Virus record (IMG/VR): IMGVR_UViG_3300047548_000846
Location: 1 to 26,170 of that record
Direction: 5' to 3' (one strand)
From: a virus
DNA: 26,170 nucleotides
Under the pieces are notes generated by a model. It did not search any database. It was not told the origin of the DNA and saw only the letters and a list, made by a program, of their open reading frames with translations. This document shows, one piece after another, positions 14,465 to 22,340 of this stretch (its first letter is position 1; each line of letters starts with the position of its first letter). The translations under genes were made by a program, and so were the position numbers.

Positions 14465-15178
14465 TTACAAATCCGTTGCAGTTAATGTTACGGTGGCGGA
14501 GGCCAAAATGATTCCAGCGCCATCGTCTATTTCCAGTAGCCCTGTGCAAGTTTTAGTTTGACCTGCCGAAAATTGAGATACTTGGAACGATGGATTTCCT
14601 GAAACAAGCTGCCAGGTATCTGCAGTACCTACAGACAATGTACCAGACGTATTAGTCCAACGACACCGCATTGTAGCTAGATTGCCTTTAATATACCAAT
14701 TCTGGCCACTTTGAAGAGTCCACACTATAGATGGTTGACCTATGCCAACATCTAAGGTTCCGTCGGCTTTAATCTTAATTCCGGCATAACCACCACTGGC
14801 ATGAGAGAAAGTAATAGTTCTTGGATACAAGATTGCAGATAAAGTGCTCTCAAATACCTTTTCGAACGAAGCGGCTATATCGTAGGTATTATAGCCGGCC
14901 GGGATTACATTCCATTTGCTACATGTGAATAAAGCTGAAGTACCATCTGGGTCAATCCAAGAGAACGCTATTACCCCATACCTAGCTTCTAAAAACGATA
15001 CTATACCGTTTTTCTCAGATAATGAGCGAGTATTAAAATTTAACGACCATATTTTATTTAAGTGATTTATGCCGTCAGCGCTACGTTGCGCATACCCATC
15101 GCCGAATTTAGCCATTCTAAGTCTAGCCACGTTATCAGATGAAGCGCCATAATCAGGTACATAATTAAACTCAGCCAT
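14465..15178 (-). CDS. M: Minor tail protein M with a C-terminal beta-rich extension
   Basis: A 237-residue protein. About residues 1-118 match the lambda gpM (phage_min_tail) family: VPDYGASSDNVARLRMAKFG, RSADGINHLNKIWSLNF, FLEARYGVIAFSWIDP, then a segment ending DIAASFEKVFES. Lambda gpM is about 109 residues, so residues 120-237 are an added domain. It is rich in Ser, Thr and Gly with repeated beta-strand patterns (IKIKADGTLDVG; FQVSQFSAGQTKTCTGLLEI), resembling Ig-like domains used for surface attachment. A perfect AGGAGGT at 15184-15190 lies within the last codons of the tape measure gene, so translation should be strong. It overlaps that gene by 8 bases. Confidence 0.87.
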   Translation of the reverse strand: MAEFNYVPDYGASSDNVARLRMAKFGDGYAQRSADGINHLNKIWSLNFNTRSLSEKNGIVSFLEARYGVIAFSWIDPDGTSALFTCSKWNVIPAGYNTYDIAASFEKVFESTLSAILYPRTITFSHASGGYAGIKIKADGTLDVGIGQPSIVWTLQSGQNWYIKGNLATMRCRWTNTSGTLSVGTADTWQLVSGNPSFQVSQFSAGQTKTCTGLLEIDDGAGIILASATVTLTATDL

Positions 15179-18100
15179 ATAATATACCTCCTACTCGCTT
15201 TTCTTGAATAATAGTTTCACGAACTACGTTACCAATCATTTTACCTAGTTTGGTTAAATCTTGATTAGCAGCTCCGGAAGAGGTCGTTTCAGATTGACCA
15301 GTCTCAGCATTAACTGTGACATAAATTGCGATATCGTCTCCAGAGCTACTTGACATGCCAGACATTCTGACACCTAACACGCCATCTTTGCCTCTAGATA
15401 AAGGCATAATTGCTTCAGGCCCTTTTTCGCCCATTTCGGCCATATTAAAGAAGTTATGGCCGTATACTCCACCGTTAGCCTTGAACGGCGAACCTTTAGC
15501 AAATTGCTGAATGCCGCCATCAAATACCCCACCTTTAGCGTATGGTCCGGTACCAATTCCGTCGGCCCCTGGCGATACTGAGCCTCCAGAACCAATTAAA
15601 CCTATTCCGAAATCTATTAGTGAACCTAGTATTCCACCTCCACCAGAGGAATTCATAGATGACTTCATATACTCTAATAAAGGCTTTATAACATATAGTT
15701 GAAAAATCACTTTAGCTAATTCCGACAGCATCATCGCAGCCAAGGATTTAAAATCCATTTTACCTGTGGTAATCCAAGTACTAAAAGCGTCGCTAATATT
15801 ATTGATAGAATCCAACGCTAAACTAGAGAATCTCTCAAACGGAGTACCAATGGCATCTATAGCTCCAGCCATACCGTCCTTTAAACCGGCTAAGATATCG
15901 TCCTGTTGGGAGTTAAATTGTCTCAACGCGGAAGTTACGTCAGCTTTCAATAATTTGGCTAGCTCGGCATAATTATCCTTCATCTTATCACTAGCGCCTA
16001 CGGATTGCTCAGCTATCCACAAATCAATCTCGTGTTCTTTAGTTATAACTTCCAACTCTTCTTTAGTTTTACCGTATAAGGTATTCTGGAATTCGATTTC
16101 TTTATTAGCCTGACGTAAAGATTGAGTATATCGCTCCATCTCTAACAAACGGTCTGCATCGTCTCTACCAGTAGCCGAACCGCGTAACTTGTCTTTCTCT
16201 AGGTCATTTACAAATTCGTATTTGCCACCCTTACTGAATTCTCGCTCTAAATTAGACGCCTGATTATATTTCGATTCGTAGCCTGTAGATTGAAGCTGTG
16301 CGATAGATTTCTGAATTTCCAAATTTTGCTGTAAAGTCTCATTTTCAAATTCGGTAACCTTTATAAGGTTATCTCGCTTTAAAATGAGCCCATCTAAATT
16401 TTGAGCTAAACTAATTAGATTGCCTTTTTGATCTTGAGTTAATTTAGAATATCGCTCATCAGCAGATATAAGCGTACGAACTTTATTCTCATTTTCACCT
16501 TCAATATTAGCTCGGCCAGATGCAATATTTTGGTACTCATTTTGAACATCACTTAATTCTTTTAACAAAGATGTCTGCTCTTTCAAGTATACATTTGTTT
16601 TTGACTTACCGCCTGTGGCCGAGTTAGATTTAGAGTTAGGCGCTCCAGAACTATTAAGCTCATTAACCATCTTCTCTAGATCTGCTTGAGATTGAGGGAC
16701 AAAGTAATTAGGACTTTGATTAGGATTAAGCAATGAAAACGGTTTATTCCCTGTAAACTCATTTGCTGAGCTTGAAGTAATGCTACTTAACAGAGCGTTT
16801 CCAGAAATAGTGGCTTTATTAAGTTGATTATCTCGATTAGTATCACCTAAATTTTTAATTCTAGCAGACAAAGAACCTTCGCCGCTAAGAATCGAAGCCG
16901 TATTATTACGCCATCTAGTCGAATCGGCCGCGGCTTGATCACGATTAGACATAGTCAGATTTCGCTCTGACAGAAAATTGTTGACGCCATCATTTTGCAA
17001 GCCAATTATATTGCTTATTTGCTGAATGCGTTCCATAGGCTTAGCAAAGTCTTCAGTCATAGTCAAGGATAAATCGTACCACATCTCTTTAATGACATTA
17101 ACCGCCGTCATAAATTCAGATACTAATACAGCTAATAAATCCGCTATACCTCCTACCCATCGTAACATAAATACTGAGAATTCAGTGAGTGGGCTTTGAG
17201 ATTCAGGATTAAAGTCCGTTAATACTTCACCGACCCACCGAAAAGTTTCGCCCATAGCTTGAAAGCCTATGCTTATAGCTCCAAACAGGTCTTCAATCTG
17301 AGCTACTGTGATATTTTCTAAAAATTCAGAGAATTGATTCGCTAATTCACCTACGGAGCCGCCTAACTTTTCCGCAATATCTAGTTGCTCAATCTTTTGA
17401 CGAATGACCTCAACTACTTTTATGAAGCCGTCCATAGCTCCGGATGAACCTACTTCACGATAAAACTCCGTTAAAGAGTTTTTCATGACATTCATCTTAG
17501 CCGTAAATTGAGAAGCCGCGTACTCTACTGAGCCACCGTATTCTACTTTTAACTGATTAGCTACCTTAGCCAGAAATTCGTATACGTCGATAGTACCCTT
17601 TTCGATGCCTTTACGTAAGTCAATTTCACTCATCTTCATCGCACGAGCGGCCATACCTACTGCACCAGGTAACGTATTACCTAACTGGCGTTGCAATTCT
17701 TCTAAACTTAATTTTCCTTTAGAAGCCATTTGTTGAAAGGCTTCAAAGATAAGCGTAACGTCGCGCCCTCTAGAATGCAAAACAACGGCGGCCTCTGAAA
17801 CGCCGACAAACAAGTTACGAGTTAATTCGCCACTTGTATCTACGTTTTTAAGGGCCGCGGCCAATTTAGCGTATTGAGGGATTGTAGCAGAAACTTCCAC
17901 ACCTAATCTATTAGATGTATTTAACAGGAACTCGTATTCTTTCTTAGCAGCGGCAGTAGAACCTTTAACCACATTCATAGTGGCAATAAAGCCTGTATAC
18001 ATGCGGTTAACTTCGATTAGCTTATTAGCTTGATGGCCTAATAAGGTAGTTAATCCGGCTACAGATATTCCTGCTACGGCAAACGTCTTGCCAAAAGAAG

Positions 18101-18293
18101 GTAAGAAATCGTCGAAGGATTTACGCATTTTATTGAACGAATAACCCATTTTATCAATGGATTTCGCCGATTTTGCAGCCATATTTTCTATGGCTTTAGC
18201 AATCAGGATTGATTCAGCAATGGCTTTAGAACCGTCAACCGTTACGGTAATATTAGCATCTCCGCCACCTGCTGAAATCATATCATTTGCCAT
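15171..18293 (-). CDS. Tail tape measure protein
   Basis: A 1040-residue protein that sets tail length and is expelled during DNA entry. The N-terminal part holds the tape-measure domain (about 70-270: GISVAGLTTLLGHQANKLIEV, LEELQRQLGNTLPGAVG, MKMSEIDLRKGIEKGTIDVY). The middle is long and helical, rich in Gln, Asn and Glu (about 550-830). The lambda-H-like C-terminal segment (ISDAFSTWITTGKMDFKSLA then LAKVIFQLYVIKPLLEYM, about 830-875) follows, then Gly-rich regions. At about 0.15 nm per residue the tail would be near 150 nm; this is an estimate. The start overlaps the chaperone T frame by 11 bases, with AAGGG 5 bases upstream of the ATG. Confidence 0.95.
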   Translation of the reverse strand: MANDMISAGGGDANITVTVDGSKAIAESILIAKAIENMAAKSAKSIDKMGYSFNKMRKSFDDFLPSFGKTFAVAGISVAGLTTLLGHQANKLIEVNRMYTGFIATMNVVKGSTAAAKKEYEFLLNTSNRLGVEVSATIPQYAKLAAALKNVDTSGELTRNLFVGVSEAAVVLHSRGRDVTLIFEAFQQMASKGKLSLEELQRQLGNTLPGAVGMAARAMKMSEIDLRKGIEKGTIDVYEFLAKVANQLKVEYGGSVEYAASQFTAKMNVMKNSLTEFYREVGSSGAMDGFIKVVEVIRQKIEQLDIAEKLGGSVGELANQFSEFLENITVAQIEDLFGAISIGFQAMGETFRWVGEVLTDFNPESQSPLTEFSVFMLRWVGGIADLLAVLVSEFMTAVNVIKEMWYDLSLTMTEDFAKPMERIQQISNIIGLQNDGVNNFLSERNLTMSNRDQAAADSTRWRNNTASILSGEGSLSARIKNLGDTNRDNQLNKATISGNALLSSITSSSANEFTGNKPFSLLNPNQSPNYFVPQSQADLEKMVNELNSSGAPNSKSNSATGGKSKTNVYLKEQTSLLKELSDVQNEYQNIASGRANIEGENENKVRTLISADERYSKLTQDQKGNLISLAQNLDGLILKRDNLIKVTEFENETLQQNLEIQKSIAQLQSTGYESKYNQASNLEREFSKGGKYEFVNDLEKDKLRGSATGRDDADRLLEMERYTQSLRQANKEIEFQNTLYGKTKEELEVITKEHEIDLWIAEQSVGASDKMKDNYAELAKLLKADVTSALRQFNSQQDDILAGLKDGMAGAIDAIGTPFERFSSLALDSINNISDAFSTWITTGKMDFKSLAAMMLSELAKVIFQLYVIKPLLEYMKSSMNSSGGGGILGSLIDFGIGLIGSGGSVSPGADGIGTGPYAKGGVFDGGIQQFAKGSPFKANGGVYGHNFFNMAEMGEKGPEAIMPLSRGKDGVLGVRMSGMSSSSGDDIAIYVTVNAETGQSETTSSGAANQDLTKLGKMIGNVVRETIIQEKRVGGILYG

Positions 18294-18615
18294 TTTTACC
18301 CTTCGACTTTGAGGCCCATTCTAAATAAGCCGTATCCATTTCAATTATCAACCTAACAAATAATTCGAGTGGATATGGAACTTGGAATTTATCGTAATAT
18401 GAAAATATTTCCGTTAGCATAATTGGATTAGGTCCAAATCCTACAGATCTCCTTGAACTCAATATGTTAAACGCATATATATATTCTTGGATGTCCGACG
18501 TTAACTCAGGCCTTTTTTCTAATGCCGGAGTAGGCAACCCTAAATCGTAACGTTCTTGCAATTCAGGTAAATCTCTACCCCAATCCAACTGCCAATTAAG
18601 ATAAGCCGTTAATCG
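18283..18615 (-). CDS. Tail chaperone T extension, made by -1 frameshift from G
   Basis: The frame is open from just upstream of the G stop (preceding stop at 18634-18636) to 18283. A -1 slip at 18615-18621 would join G (127 residues to Asn) to RLTAYLNWQLDWGRDL and onward, giving a fusion of about 237 residues. The T part has about 110 residues and is rich in aromatic residues and charge (LPLELFVRLIIEMDTAYLE-like helices). In lambda, gpG and gpGT recruit tube protein and coat the tape measure during assembly and are absent from the virion. The only independent start in this frame is TTG at 18588, with no convincing ribosome binding site, so I favour frameshift expression. It overlaps the tape measure start by 11 bases. 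Confidence 0.85.
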   Translation of the reverse strand, partial: RLTAYLNWQLDWGRDLPELQERYDLGLPTPALEKRPELTSDIQEYIYAFNILSSRRSVGFGPNPIMLTEIFSYYDKFQVPYPLELFVRLIIEMDTAYLEWASKSKGKNGK

Positions 18616-18995
18616 TTTCCCAACTTGTCTTCTTCACCTGCTTTAAAGTTAGCTAATTCGCTGGAAAATTCTTGAATGAACTCACGAAATTCGTCCGAAT
18701 TCTTCAAGGCGGTAGTACCGTTTTGCACAGAATAAGGTACGGTTTCGCCGTCTTTGGATTTAACATCTTTCCAATCTAGAATTACAGCTTCAGCCATCGA
18801 CTGACATAAGATATTCTTCATTTCACCTGGGTCGACGGAACCTTTTTCGATTCGACGACGATGAGGTGCCTGCAATCGAGCTAAAGCTCGTTGAAACTTC
18901 ATATTGCTAGAATGAGCCACCAAAAATTGGGAGCCTTCATATGTAACCCAAACGCCTTCATCAATGCTCGCTATTTTATCATCAAAAATAAACAT
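18609..18995 (-). CDS. Tail assembly chaperone G
   Basis: A 128-residue acidic protein (MFIFDDKIASIDEGVWVTY at the start; helical, charged EFREFIQEFSSELANF near the end) lying between the tail tube and tape measure genes, where lambda-like phages encode chaperone G. The ATG has AAGG 7 bases upstream. Its last codons hold the slippery heptamer, so most ribosomes should make G and a few G-T. A long inverted repeat (copy C) lies in its leader, between the tube protein stop and this start. Sequence similarity to lambda G itself is not evident; the call rests on order, size and the frameshift site. Confidence 0.85.
   Translation of the reverse strand: MFIFDDKIASIDEGVWVTYEGSQFLVAHSSNMKFQRALARLQAPHRRRIEKGSVDPGEMKNILCQSMAEAVILDWKDVKSKDGETVPYSVQNGTTALKNSDEFREFIQEFSSELANFKAGEEDKLGND
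18615..18621 (-). promoter_or_regulatory. Programmed -1 ribosomal frameshift site GGGAAAC
   Basis: On the coding strand GGGAAAC lies in the X XXY YYZ phase of G: the zero-frame codons are TTG GGA AAC GAT TAA. After a -1 slip the reading continues CGA TTA ACG GCT in the T frame. The G stop is two codons downstream. Lambda uses GGGAAAG at the matching place. Confidence 0.85.
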
Positions 18996-19033
18996 AATAT
19001 TACCTTATAAGTAGTTATTAAAATATGTAACCT

Positions 19034-19118
19034 GACGCTCTGATGACGCTCTGAACTAACTTAAAATTACTAAATGATGTAGCCTATGTAGTAACTTTTA
19101 ACTAGTTCAGAGCGCTAC
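19034..19118 (-). repeat. Dispersed inverted-repeat element, copy C (long hairpin)
   Basis: Two GACGCTCTGA units lie at 19034-19043 and 19045-19054 (period 11). The second starts a 26-base arm (19047-19072) that pairs with 19089-19114 at 22 of 26 positions, around a 16-base spacer. The right end continues as GCTACAG, like copy A. The element fills the space between the tail tube stop and the G start. The - strand transcript would fold into a hairpin of about 68 bases without a T tract, so it is not a simple terminator; it may limit readthrough or protect the abundant tube mRNA. Confidence 0.7.
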
Positions 19119-19121
19119 AGA

Positions 19122-20390
19122 TTAAACATCGTACTTAGTAATACGAACTTCGCACATTTCAGTGGAGTCGTACGTAGCACGATATGTACCAGCAACCTTC
19201 ATATCTTGGTCTAGGCCACCTGCTACGATTGTACCTGTTTCAAACTTAACTTTAGGTAACAGGATATCGTAATACTTAGTAGGGCTGGCTGGGTCGCGTA
19301 ATCTCCAAGATATAGAGAAGGCTGTATTGTTCAAGAAATCAGTGTATTCGGTACCATTTTCGAAGTAAATTTCAATATCACCGCTAACATCAAACTTTCC
19401 TAATGCTATACCAACGCTACCTAAAGTACCAATAGCTTTCTGGCCTCGCAAGTTATTCGCCATATTCAGGCCTAACTTCAAAATTGACGCCGTCATGGCT
19501 GAACCATTCTTTTGCAGATTTAGCAAGTTGCTTACGGAGTTCATTACATCCTTACCGGTTCCAAGGTAAGAGATAGTAGCGCCGCCATTCTGAGAAGTAC
19601 CTTGAACAGAGTTCATACCCATTAAAGTAAATGAGCCAGTCAGAATTTGACCTGGCTGGAAATCCATAGACATGCCGCCAATACGGCAACCAGTAAAATT
19701 CTGGAAAATAGGAATAGCTAAATCTTGAAAGTGTTTTTGGAAGGTGAAAGACTTCAATTCTACGCCATTGCGAATAACGGAAGTATTTGCTACTGGAATA
19801 GACGCTCCACCCGGGGTTACAGAGCCGTTATCTAACCAAGTAGTTACCACACCTACCTGAGCCAAGAAGCGCTTCGCACCGCCGATGGTACGACCGTAGA
19901 TACGATAGCCCGTTGCGCCAGCAGCTGTAGTCCAGTTAACGTTGATACCGGTATTTGCGCCAGCGGCCAATGACATTTCGGATGTAGGTAGCGATTCAGC
20001 TCCAGAAGCGCCGATAGCAGTCACTTGATAGTAATATGTGGCCGCAGTCAACGTACCAGCACCGGCGGTTAAAGCCGCAGTACCTGGAGCCGTACCACTA
20101 GGTACTACCGGCCAGGAGGTGCACAAGGCCGCCGCCAACATATCGTCGAAAGTGCTAAAAGACATTTCAAAATTAACGTCGCCAGCAACGTCTGCGTCAA
20201 CACGCACTGTATCACCGATGTTACGGTCTGCTCGAATTTCATTACTGGAGATTGAGGATTGATTGAAATTTAAAGACTCACCAGTATATCGTAATTCTTT
20301 AAAAGCAGGTGAGGCAGGGGTGGTGCCCAACACGGTTTCGATAGCATATCGAAGTGCTGTGCGATTGGAAGTACCTGGTTGAAATGGCAT
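19122..20390 (-). CDS. Major tail tube protein with inserted FN3/Ig-like domain
   Basis: A 422-residue tube subunit of the Phage_tube_2-like type: TALRYAIETVLGTTPASPAF and KELRYTGESLNF at the start, SSNEIRADRNIGDTVRVDAD near 48-67, and beta-rich tube-fold segments to the end (FEMSFSTFDDMLAAAL; FRATYDS-like terminal strands). Residues about 98-203 do not belong to the tube fold: TYYYQVTAIGASGAESLP, INVNWTTAAGATGYRIYGRT and TTWLDNGSVTPGG form a fibronectin-III / Ig-like pattern. It should project from the tail surface. The bases coding this part (about 19782-20099) look GC-richer than the flanks, hinting at separate acquisition. GAGGAGA lies 8 bases before the ATG. An inverted repeat follows the stop. 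Confidence 0.9.
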   Translation of the reverse strand: MPFQPGTSNRTALRYAIETVLGTTPASPAFKELRYTGESLNFNQSSISSNEIRADRNIGDTVRVDADVAGDVNFEMSFSTFDDMLAAALCTSWPVVPSGTAPGTAALTAGAGTLTAATYYYQVTAIGASGAESLPTSEMSLAAGANTGINVNWTTAAGATGYRIYGRTIGGAKRFLAQVGVVTTWLDNGSVTPGGASIPVANTSVIRNGVELKSFTFQKHFQDLAIPIFQNFTGCRIGGMSMDFQPGQILTGSFTLMGMNSVQGTSQNGGATISYLGTGKDVMNSVSNLLNLQKNGSAMTASILKLGLNMANNLRGQKAIGTLGSVGIALGKFDVSGDIEIYFENGTEYTDFLNNTAFSISWRLRDPASPTKYYDILLPKVKFETGTIVAGGLDQDMKVAGTYRATYDSTEMCEVRITKYDV

Positions 20391-20392
20391 GA

Positions 20393-20782
20393 CTACTCTC
20401 CTCTAAAAAAATCGGTTGATACATTAAGTTGGTACCACTCTTGAAAATTAGTGATAGGCTTCACTAACGGCGTTTTAAACGTTATACCATTAACAGTAGT
20501 TGACCTGAAAATGGAGGACACTCTATCGGCTAACTCCATAGCTCTACCACTTCCTATATTAGGCTTAATAAATATTTGAACAAATACTACGCCTGTATAT
20601 CTATATGAATGATTATCTGAACCTAAAGAAGATTGATAAGCATCCGCATTTTGTATGGATAATCGAACCCATTCATTGTAATTATTCGAATATTCAATGT
20701 TTTCGAATAGCACAGGAGTTTCGTTATCCCAATGTAACAAGAAATAGGATTCGATTGTGGATTTTTGAGTTAAATTACTCAT
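20393..20782 (-). CDS. Tail terminator protein (DUF4128-like)
   Basis: A 129-residue protein that should cap the tail tube at the head-proximal end. The pattern WVRLSIQNADAYQSSLG, YRYTGVVFVQIFIKPNIGSG and RAMELADRVSSIFRSTTVNG, with FQEWYQLNVSTDFFRGE at the end, fits the DUF4128 / lambda gpU-like fold family. It lies directly upstream of the tube gene and after the HK97-gp10-like gene, the normal site for terminators. Its start overlaps the previous stop (ATGA), and its end carries the GAGGAGA ribosome binding site of the tube gene. Confidence 0.83.
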   Translation of the reverse strand: MSNLTQKSTIESYFLLHWDNETPVLFENIEYSNNYNEWVRLSIQNADAYQSSLGSDNHSYRYTGVVFVQIFIKPNIGSGRAMELADRVSSIFRSTTVNGITFKTPLVKPITNFQEWYQLNVSTDFFRGE

Positions 20783-21147
20783 TTATTCCTCAATATAGCT
20801 ACACGTACTACGCCTTGCGGAGCCTTTTTAGAACTACCCTCCTCAATCAACTGAGCGTAAGGCTTACCATTAGTTAAGTAAATCACCGGGTTTTCAGGGA
20901 CTCTACGTAAATACTTAAAGCTTATTGGAATTGGACTACCTTCTTCGCCACCTGAATCCACCGTAGAATAATTAGGTACCGTATGAGACAAATTCCAAGA
21001 AGCTCTTAATTGGCCGGTTAAAACCGGCGTATTTATAACTACGTCTTTATATACAGCGTTTGCAATTTTAACTGTTCGTTGCTTTACAGTCGTACCAATT
21101 TTCTCACGAATCTTACGAAGTTTAACTGAGTAAGAACCTTTAATCAC
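20779..21147 (-). CDS. HK97 gp10-like neck / tail-completion protein
   Basis: A 122-residue protein with the HK97-gp10 family pattern: a basic helical N-terminus (KLRKIREKIGTTVKQRTVKI), then NTPVLTGQLRASWNLS, and IYLTNGKPYAQLIEEGSS followed by APQGVVRVA. Family members act in the neck or tail-completion region. The start is GTG, with AAGGTG a few bases upstream; no ATG is in a suitable place. It lies 1 base after the preceding gene and overlaps the tail terminator start by 4. Confidence 0.85.
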   Translation of the reverse strand: MIKGSYSVKLRKIREKIGTTVKQRTVKIANAVYKDVVINTPVLTGQLRASWNLSHTVPNYSTVDSGGEEGSPIPISFKYLRRVPENPVIYLTNGKPYAQLIEEGSSKKAPQGVVRVAILRNK

Positions 21148-21148
21148 G

Positions 21149-21517
21149 TTACACCTTTAAATAAACCGTTATCATAGGGTAACTACCACTTACAAATAAT
21201 TTTCTAACCTTATAAACCTCGTATAAGGTATCGTTAATTAATATTTTATCATTATTCATGATATTTAGGCTTGAAGAAGTATTAAACACAGAGATTTTTA
21301 AATCGTCTTCCTTAATTAAATGACCTTCTAGCTCAACCTCTGAAAAAGTTTCCACAAAATACTCTATAACCGTATCTGTATAAAATGTAACATTCTGGCC
21401 AGAGCCTACGTCATACGAACTTACAGGATTTGTTTTGAGTACCGCAGTTACCACTAAATCACCTAAGGCTTCCTTAACGGACACTAATCCTTCTTTGATA
21501 GACGTAACTAAACTCAT
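21149..21517 (-). CDS. Head-tail joining (stopper-like) protein
   Basis: A 122-residue beta-rich protein: VTFYTDTVIEYFVETFSEVE, LIKEDDLKISVFNTS, and NDKILINDTLYEVYKVRKLF, a phrasing typical of head-closure (SPP1 gp16 / stopper) proteins, which carry a DxxxxxxxxxYxVxxV-like end. It overlaps the adaptor gene by 4 bases (ATGA) and precedes the gp10-like gene, the expected place for a stopper. No Shine-Dalgarno site is clear, so coupling is likely. The assignment is mainly from order and fold pattern. Confidence 0.65.
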   Translation of the reverse strand: MSLVTSIKEGLVSVKEALGDLVVTAVLKTNPVSSYDVGSGQNVTFYTDTVIEYFVETFSEVELEGHLIKEDDLKISVFNTSSSLNIMNNDKILINDTLYEVYKVRKLFVSGSYPMITVYLKV

Positions 21518-22029
21518 GTTCGAATCAACTTTACAGAGATTACGCCACCAGAGCCGACTATATCAGAGTATCCTAAAGATGATAGAGTATTTATTACTAT
21601 TTTAGGTAATCGAGATTTAGAATTCAACACGTTGTAATTTATCTGAATGCTTCCGACCTTTAAAGCTTCAAAGTCATTTTCAGACAGCTTAAAACCATTG
21701 GCTTCTAAAATATAATAAGCCATTTCATACGTAGCAATTTTAACTTTAGACGGAATTTCTGTATTAGAGTAATAGCGTCCGCTATCATCTTCGGCGCCAT
21801 CTCTAGGCCATTTCAAAGATTGTGTATCAGAGGCAGTAGTACCGACGAATTTATAGTACGTGTCTATAATACGAGTAGACTCAATTAGCAAATTCTCTTT
21901 CACCGAATTTACGGGTGAATCTACTGTCCAAGAGCTTTTGCCAAATGATTCTAAAAAATAGGCGTCAGCTTCAGCCAACAGTGCGTAGCTGTTAGCTGAA
22001 ACTCCACCTATGGATGCGTCTAAGGCCAT
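21514..22029 (-). CDS. Head-tail adaptor (DnaT-like domain family)
   Basis: A 171-residue mainly helical protein. SANSYALLAEADAYFLESFG, LLIESTRIIDTYYKF and QSLKWPRDGAED followed by EIPSKVKIATYEMAYYIL match the family annotated as putative DnaT-like ssDNA-binding protein. In phage head-tail modules this family acts as the adaptor ring beneath the portal; the DnaT name is historical. The start shares one base with the preceding stop (TAATG), so the genes are coupled. Its place between capsid and stopper genes supports the adaptor role. Confidence 0.82.
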   Translation of the reverse strand: MALDASIGGVSANSYALLAEADAYFLESFGKSSWTVDSPVNSVKENLLIESTRIIDTYYKFVGTTASDTQSLKWPRDGAEDDSGRYYSNTEIPSKVKIATYEMAYYILEANGFKLSENDFEALKVGSIQINYNVLNSKSRLPKIVINTLSSLGYSDIVGSGGVISVKLIRT

Positions 22030-22277
22030 TATTTAGGCTTCGTAGCGGTTGAAGTCAAAGAAGGTTCTTCAGACACCTTGACTTCTTTAACTTCGGAAGT
22101 TATTTTGAGTTCGCAGCCAAAATAACCGGTTAAAATAGGTTCGATAAGAGCTCCGGTAACTTCATCTACAACAAGTTTTCCGTCCGTAAATTGGTATCGA
22201 TTATTTACGATTTCTACGCCTTTTTTAATATTGCCGGCGTGTCGAGTAAAAGTATATTTTTTAGGACCTTCAGCCAT
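22029..22277 (-). CDS. Small protein downstream of capsid gene, unknown function
   Basis: An 82-residue protein: YTFTRHAGNIKKGVEIVNNR, FTDGKLVVDE, ILTGYFGCELKITS, then a Glu/Lys/Ser/Thr-rich tail. The core looks like a small beta domain. No family is recognised. Its place between capsid and adaptor is one where head-decoration or connector-associated proteins occur, but the sequence gives no proof. It lies beyond the strong capsid terminator, so it should be expressed less than the capsid gene. GAGG is about 5 bases before the ATG, and its end is coupled to the adaptor. Confidence 0.72.
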   Translation of the reverse strand: MAEGPKKYTFTRHAGNIKKGVEIVNNRYQFTDGKLVVDEVTGALIEPILTGYFGCELKITSEVKEVKVSEEPSLTSTATKPK

Positions 22278-22296
22278 AAAAACCTCGTATTAATAA

Positions 22297-22335
22297 GTAA
22301 AACAAAAGCCCTACTATTTTGCATAGTAGGGCTTT
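22297..22335 (-). terminator. Rho-independent terminator after the major capsid gene
   Basis: AAAGCCCTACTAT at 22305-22317 pairs perfectly with ATAGTAGGGCTTT at 22323-22335 around a 5-base loop, giving a 13-bp stem. Read on the - strand it is followed by TGTTTTAC after a TTTT end. It is six bases past the capsid stop. Transcripts that pass it express the connector and tail genes. Confidence 0.88.
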
Positions 22336-22340
22336 AAGGC

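Noticed and set aside
18283-18588. Independent gene starting at TTG 18588
   Set aside because: No convincing ribosome binding site is seen, the frame is open further upstream across the G stop, and an in-phase slippery heptamer explains its expression better.
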